In this document: piece after piece, positions 61,874 to 64,000 of the stretch
How positions within the stretch are numbered: position 1 is the stretch's first letter
How the letters are laid out: every line of letters begins with the position of its first letter
Origin: Polyangium sp. y55x31
Lineage (GTDB): Bacteria; Myxococcota_A; Polyangia; Polyangiales; Polyangiaceae
Length of the DNA: 64,000 nt
Reading direction: 5' to 3'
NCBI RefSeq assembly: GCF_029946505.1
Contig: NZ_JARZHG010000034.1
Location: forward strand, 60,700 to 124,699
Translations under genes and position numbers: made by a program
The notes under the pieces: generated by a model
Seen by the model: only the letters and a program-made list of their open reading frames with translations
Database searches by the model: none
Told to the model about the DNA's origin: nothing

Positions 61874-62719
61874 TCAGAGCGCCGCGCGAAACCGCCGCGT
61901 GAGCGCGTCCATGAGCACCCGCACGCGGGGCGTCTTGCGCAGGTCGGGGTGGGTGAGGAGCCAGGCGGTCCGTTCGAGCGGCGCGACGCGCTCCCGATAG
62001 GCGGGCATCTCCACGAGATGCGGGTGGAGCGCGGCGAGGGGGCGCGGAATGAGCCCCACGCCCACGCCGCCGGCGACGAGCGACACGAGCGCGCTGAATT
62101 GCGCGCGCGTGGCATAATGGCTGGCGTGCTCGCGCTCCCAGGCCGACTCGGGCGAGGAGCGCTCGCTCAGCGCGCGCACGACCCAGAGCGGCTCGGGCTC
62201 GCGCCGCACGGCCTCCGCGGTCCCGAAGACGCCGTACGGCAGTTTGCCGAGCCGAACCCCCCAGCACCCCGGCGGCGGGCGCCGCATGATGCCGATCGCG
62301 ACGTCGACCTCGCGGTCACGGACGCTCGGCCCCGAATCGCCGAGGATGAGGCTCACGCGGAGCGGGTATTGCGTGGTGACCTCGGCGATCGGGTCCACGA
62401 GAAAGGGGAGCAAGGCCTCCACCGTCGTGAGGCTGACCTCGCCGACGATCTCCGTGGCCTGGGCGTGCACGTGCCCCGCGACCTCGGCGATGGCCTTGCG
62501 CATGCGGTGACCGCATTGCGCGAGCATGGCGCCGGTCTCCGTCAAACCGCTCCCGGCGGGTCCTCGCTCGAGGCACGGAGAGCCCACGGCGGATTCGAGG
62601 ATCGCAATGCGACGGTAGACGGTCGAGACCGACACGCCGAGCTCGCGGGCGGCGCCGCCCACGCCGCCGGCGCGGGCGACCGCTTCCAGATAACGGACGT
62701 CTTCCCAGAGAATCGACAT
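61874..62719 (-). CDS. LysR-family transcriptional regulator
   Basis: 281 residues. The N-terminal winged helix (DVRYLEAVARAGGVGGAARELGVSVSTVYRRIAILESAVG) is LysR-like, though with Y-R-R rather than the usual SxxIxxLE pattern. The C-terminal effector domain has the alternating alpha/beta pattern (SLTTVEALLPFLVDPIAEV, DVAIGIMRRPPPG, LVSLVAGGVGVGLIPRPLA). The ligand is unknown. It starts 1 bp from the end of the thaumatin-like gene and may be in one operon with it. The inverted repeat downstream of it is a candidate control site of the next gene. Confidence 0.85.
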   Translation of the reverse strand: MSILWEDVRYLEAVARAGGVGGAARELGVSVSTVYRRIAILESAVGSPCLERGPAGSGLTETGAMLAQCGHRMRKAIAEVAGHVHAQATEIVGEVSLTTVEALLPFLVDPIAEVTTQYPLRVSLILGDSGPSVRDREVDVAIGIMRRPPPGCWGVRLGKLPYGVFGTAEAVRREPEPLWVVRALSERSSPESAWEREHASHYATRAQFSALVSLVAGGVGVGLIPRPLAALHPHLVEMPAYRERVAPLERTAWLLTHPDLRKTPRVRVLMDALTRRFRAAL

Positions 62720-62720
62720 G

Positions 62721-64000
62721 TCAGGGCTCGATCTTCGACGGGAAATCGACCGGATCGGGGCACGCTTGAATGAGCAGCGACGCGCTCGTCGTGCACAGGA
62801 ACGTCGACGAGTGGTCCTCGTAGCCGAACGTGTACACGTACGGACATTCGCCCTTCACGGCCGGGCTGTAATCGGTGCCCGCCTGCACCCCGAGCGCGGT
62901 GCAGCCGGCGCTGTCGTACCGGTAAGTCGACCCATTGTACGTGTGCACCGAGTCGGGACAGCAATACTTGAGGCAAGCATCGTCCCCTGCAGAGGCCTTT
63001 TGCGTCACCGTGCAGAGGTCACACCCGCCGAGGCACGTATTCGCCTTCCCCGGCGCCGCGTCCGTGCAGCCCGCGGGTCCACACGAGAACCTGCGATTCG
63101 CGTGGACCCCCTCGTCGTGCCCGAACCCGACCGCGAAATCGGGCGCTCCGTTCCAGGTCCACTCGGGCCCGCCGATGTTGCCCGCGTTGAACACGGTGCC
63201 CGTGGGGATGCGATTCGCGTCACTTCCATCCGGGCACGTCCCGCAGGAGCCCACGATCACCTTCTTGCCATTGCCGTCGATCATCGTGGGGCACTCCTTG
63301 CACCCCGCGGGCGCCGGCGCGAATGCGTCCGAGCCGTCCGGACATTGCGTGTTCACGTCGAACCGACATCCCGTCCCGCGGCACCAGAAAACGTTGTTCG
63401 GATCCGGCGCGCCGCCCCCGCAGCTCTTCATGCCGACCGCGCTCGCCGTCGTCCACGCGTTGACCGCGCTGATGTCGTAATAAAGCGAGCCCTGGCCGGG
63501 GTTGTCATAGGTGAACTCGAACGTGGAGTTCTTCGCGGCCTCGCTGCCGACCTCGCACGCATTGCCGTACGGATTGCACCCCGTCGCGAGCCAGCCCGTC
63601 CCGCTCGGGAACGCGGCGTCGTTCGGCAGGACGATCTCGTGCTGCTCGCCGGGCTCGAGCTCGAAGAACGGATTGCACGCGCAGGTATTGCCCTTGCAAT
63701 ACACGAGCCCCGGATCCCCGCCGCCGGCCATGTTCTTCGCGATCTCCGTGCATTGCCCCACGCCCTCGGGATCGCCGCACGCCGCGCCGTTCCACGCGCA
63801 ATCCGTCGGCCGCGCCCACGTCGGCGTGGTCCTTCCATCCATCTTGAACCAGCGCGTCTCGGTGCAATTGTTCACGAGCTTGATCCGGCGCACGCCGTCG
63901 TCCGCGGGACAGAATGCCGTCCCGGCCTCGTACGCGGGCCCGCGCGAGCCCGCGCCGCCGCTGCCGCCCGCGCCCGCGCTGCCGCCCGAGCCCGGGCCCG
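62721..64000 (-). CDS. Thaumatin-like secreted protein, N-terminus cut by window edge
   Basis: The frame stays open to base 64000, so the start is outside. About 426 codons are visible. After a Gly/Ser-rich linker (GGSAGAGGSGGAG) the domain begins (RIKLVNNCTETRWFKMDG) and shows the thaumatin-like pattern: LEPGEQHEIVLP, GTGWLATGCN, many paired cysteines, and the end GECPYVYTFGYEDHSSTFLC...ACP, close to the plant-type CP-YSYAYDD-STFTC signature. About 30 cysteines suggest a dense disulfide core. Bacterial members may bind glucans or act on cell walls of prey or fungi (inference). Probably a lipoprotein like its neighbours, but the signal region is missing. Confidence 0.75.
   Translation of the reverse strand, partial: GPGSGGSAGAGGSGGAGSRGPAYEAGTAFCPADDGVRRIKLVNNCTETRWFKMDGRTTPTWARPTDCAWNGAACGDPEGVGQCTEIAKNMAGGGDPGLVYCKGNTCACNPFFELEPGEQHEIVLPNDAAFPSGTGWLATGCNPYGNACEVGSEAAKNSTFEFTYDNPGQGSLYYDISAVNAWTTASAVGMKSCGGGAPDPNNVFWCRGTGCRFDVNTQCPDGSDAFAPAPAGCKECPTMIDGNGKKVIVGSCGTCPDGSDANRIPTGTVFNAGNIGGPEWTWNGAPDFAVGFGHDEGVHANRRFSCGPAGCTDAAPGKANTCLGGCDLCTVTQKASAGDDACLKYCCPDSVHTYNGSTYRYDSAGCTALGVQAGTDYSPAVKGECPYVYTFGYEDHSSTFLCTTSASLLIQACPDPVDFPSKIEP

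Overview
The window is high-GC DNA from a myxobacterium, most likely of the order Polyangiales (Polyangium/Sorangium-like). I infer this from several features: many lipoproteins with Gly-rich linkers, an SBBP/kelch-type secreted protein ending in a MYXO-CTERM-like tail, a Ser/Thr kinase with the HGD/DLW-type active site often seen in this group, an MXAN_5187-type protein, and many close or overlapping gene ends. No organism name can be read from the sequence itself.

Layout. 1-2398: a His-Xaa-Ser (HXS) peptide-modification locus, made of two HxsD-like small proteins, the radical-SAM/SPASM enzyme HxsB and a 98-residue precursor with 15 consecutive His-Xaa-Ser triplets; the left end is cut by the window edge. 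2571-3304: ribosomal operon rplU-rpmA, with a promoter whose spacer is a perfect palindrome and a hairpin at its end. 3364-12027: HAD phosphatase, single-domain response regulator, TPR protein, RecD2 helicase, M1 aminopeptidase and short-chain dehydrogenase. 12037-17006: three tandem paralogous lipoproteins with SBBP-type beta-propeller repeats. 17079-24761: enoyl-CoA hydratase, ApbE flavin transferase with a coupled methyltransferase, M20 amidohydrolase, small membrane protein and lipoprotein, Mpl (murein recycling) and an inositol-monophosphatase-like enzyme. 24758-27778: a giant kelch/Cys-rich/Gly-rich protein. About 27938-28135: a strong 6S RNA (ssrS) candidate followed by a canonical terminator.

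28206-32818 is an accessory block. It holds a hypothetical gene, a strikingly G-rich non-coding stretch flanked by 12-bp direct repeats, and a tightly coupled three-gene cassette (HEPN protein, KGGVGR-type MinD/ParA-like ATPase, large P-loop ATPase) that looks like an uncharacterised conflict or defence system.

32853-64000 returns to cell-envelope and housekeeping content: a cupredoxin/cache/FadL envelope operon, TrxB, family-4 uracil-DNA glycosylase, acyl-CoA synthetase, penicillin acylase, a PglZ-like protein, a sterol-desaturase-type hydroxylase next to a decayed copy of a 2OG-oxygenase gene end, prfB with the CTTTGAC programmed frameshift and a probable leaderless promoter, an amino-acid permease, a kinase, an aminotransferase, a MATE exporter, a LysR regulator beside a perfect inverted repeat, and a thaumatin-like secreted protein cut by the right edge.

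The two most interesting loci are the HXS cluster at the left edge and the HEPN-KGGVGR-P-loop cassette at 29368-32818.
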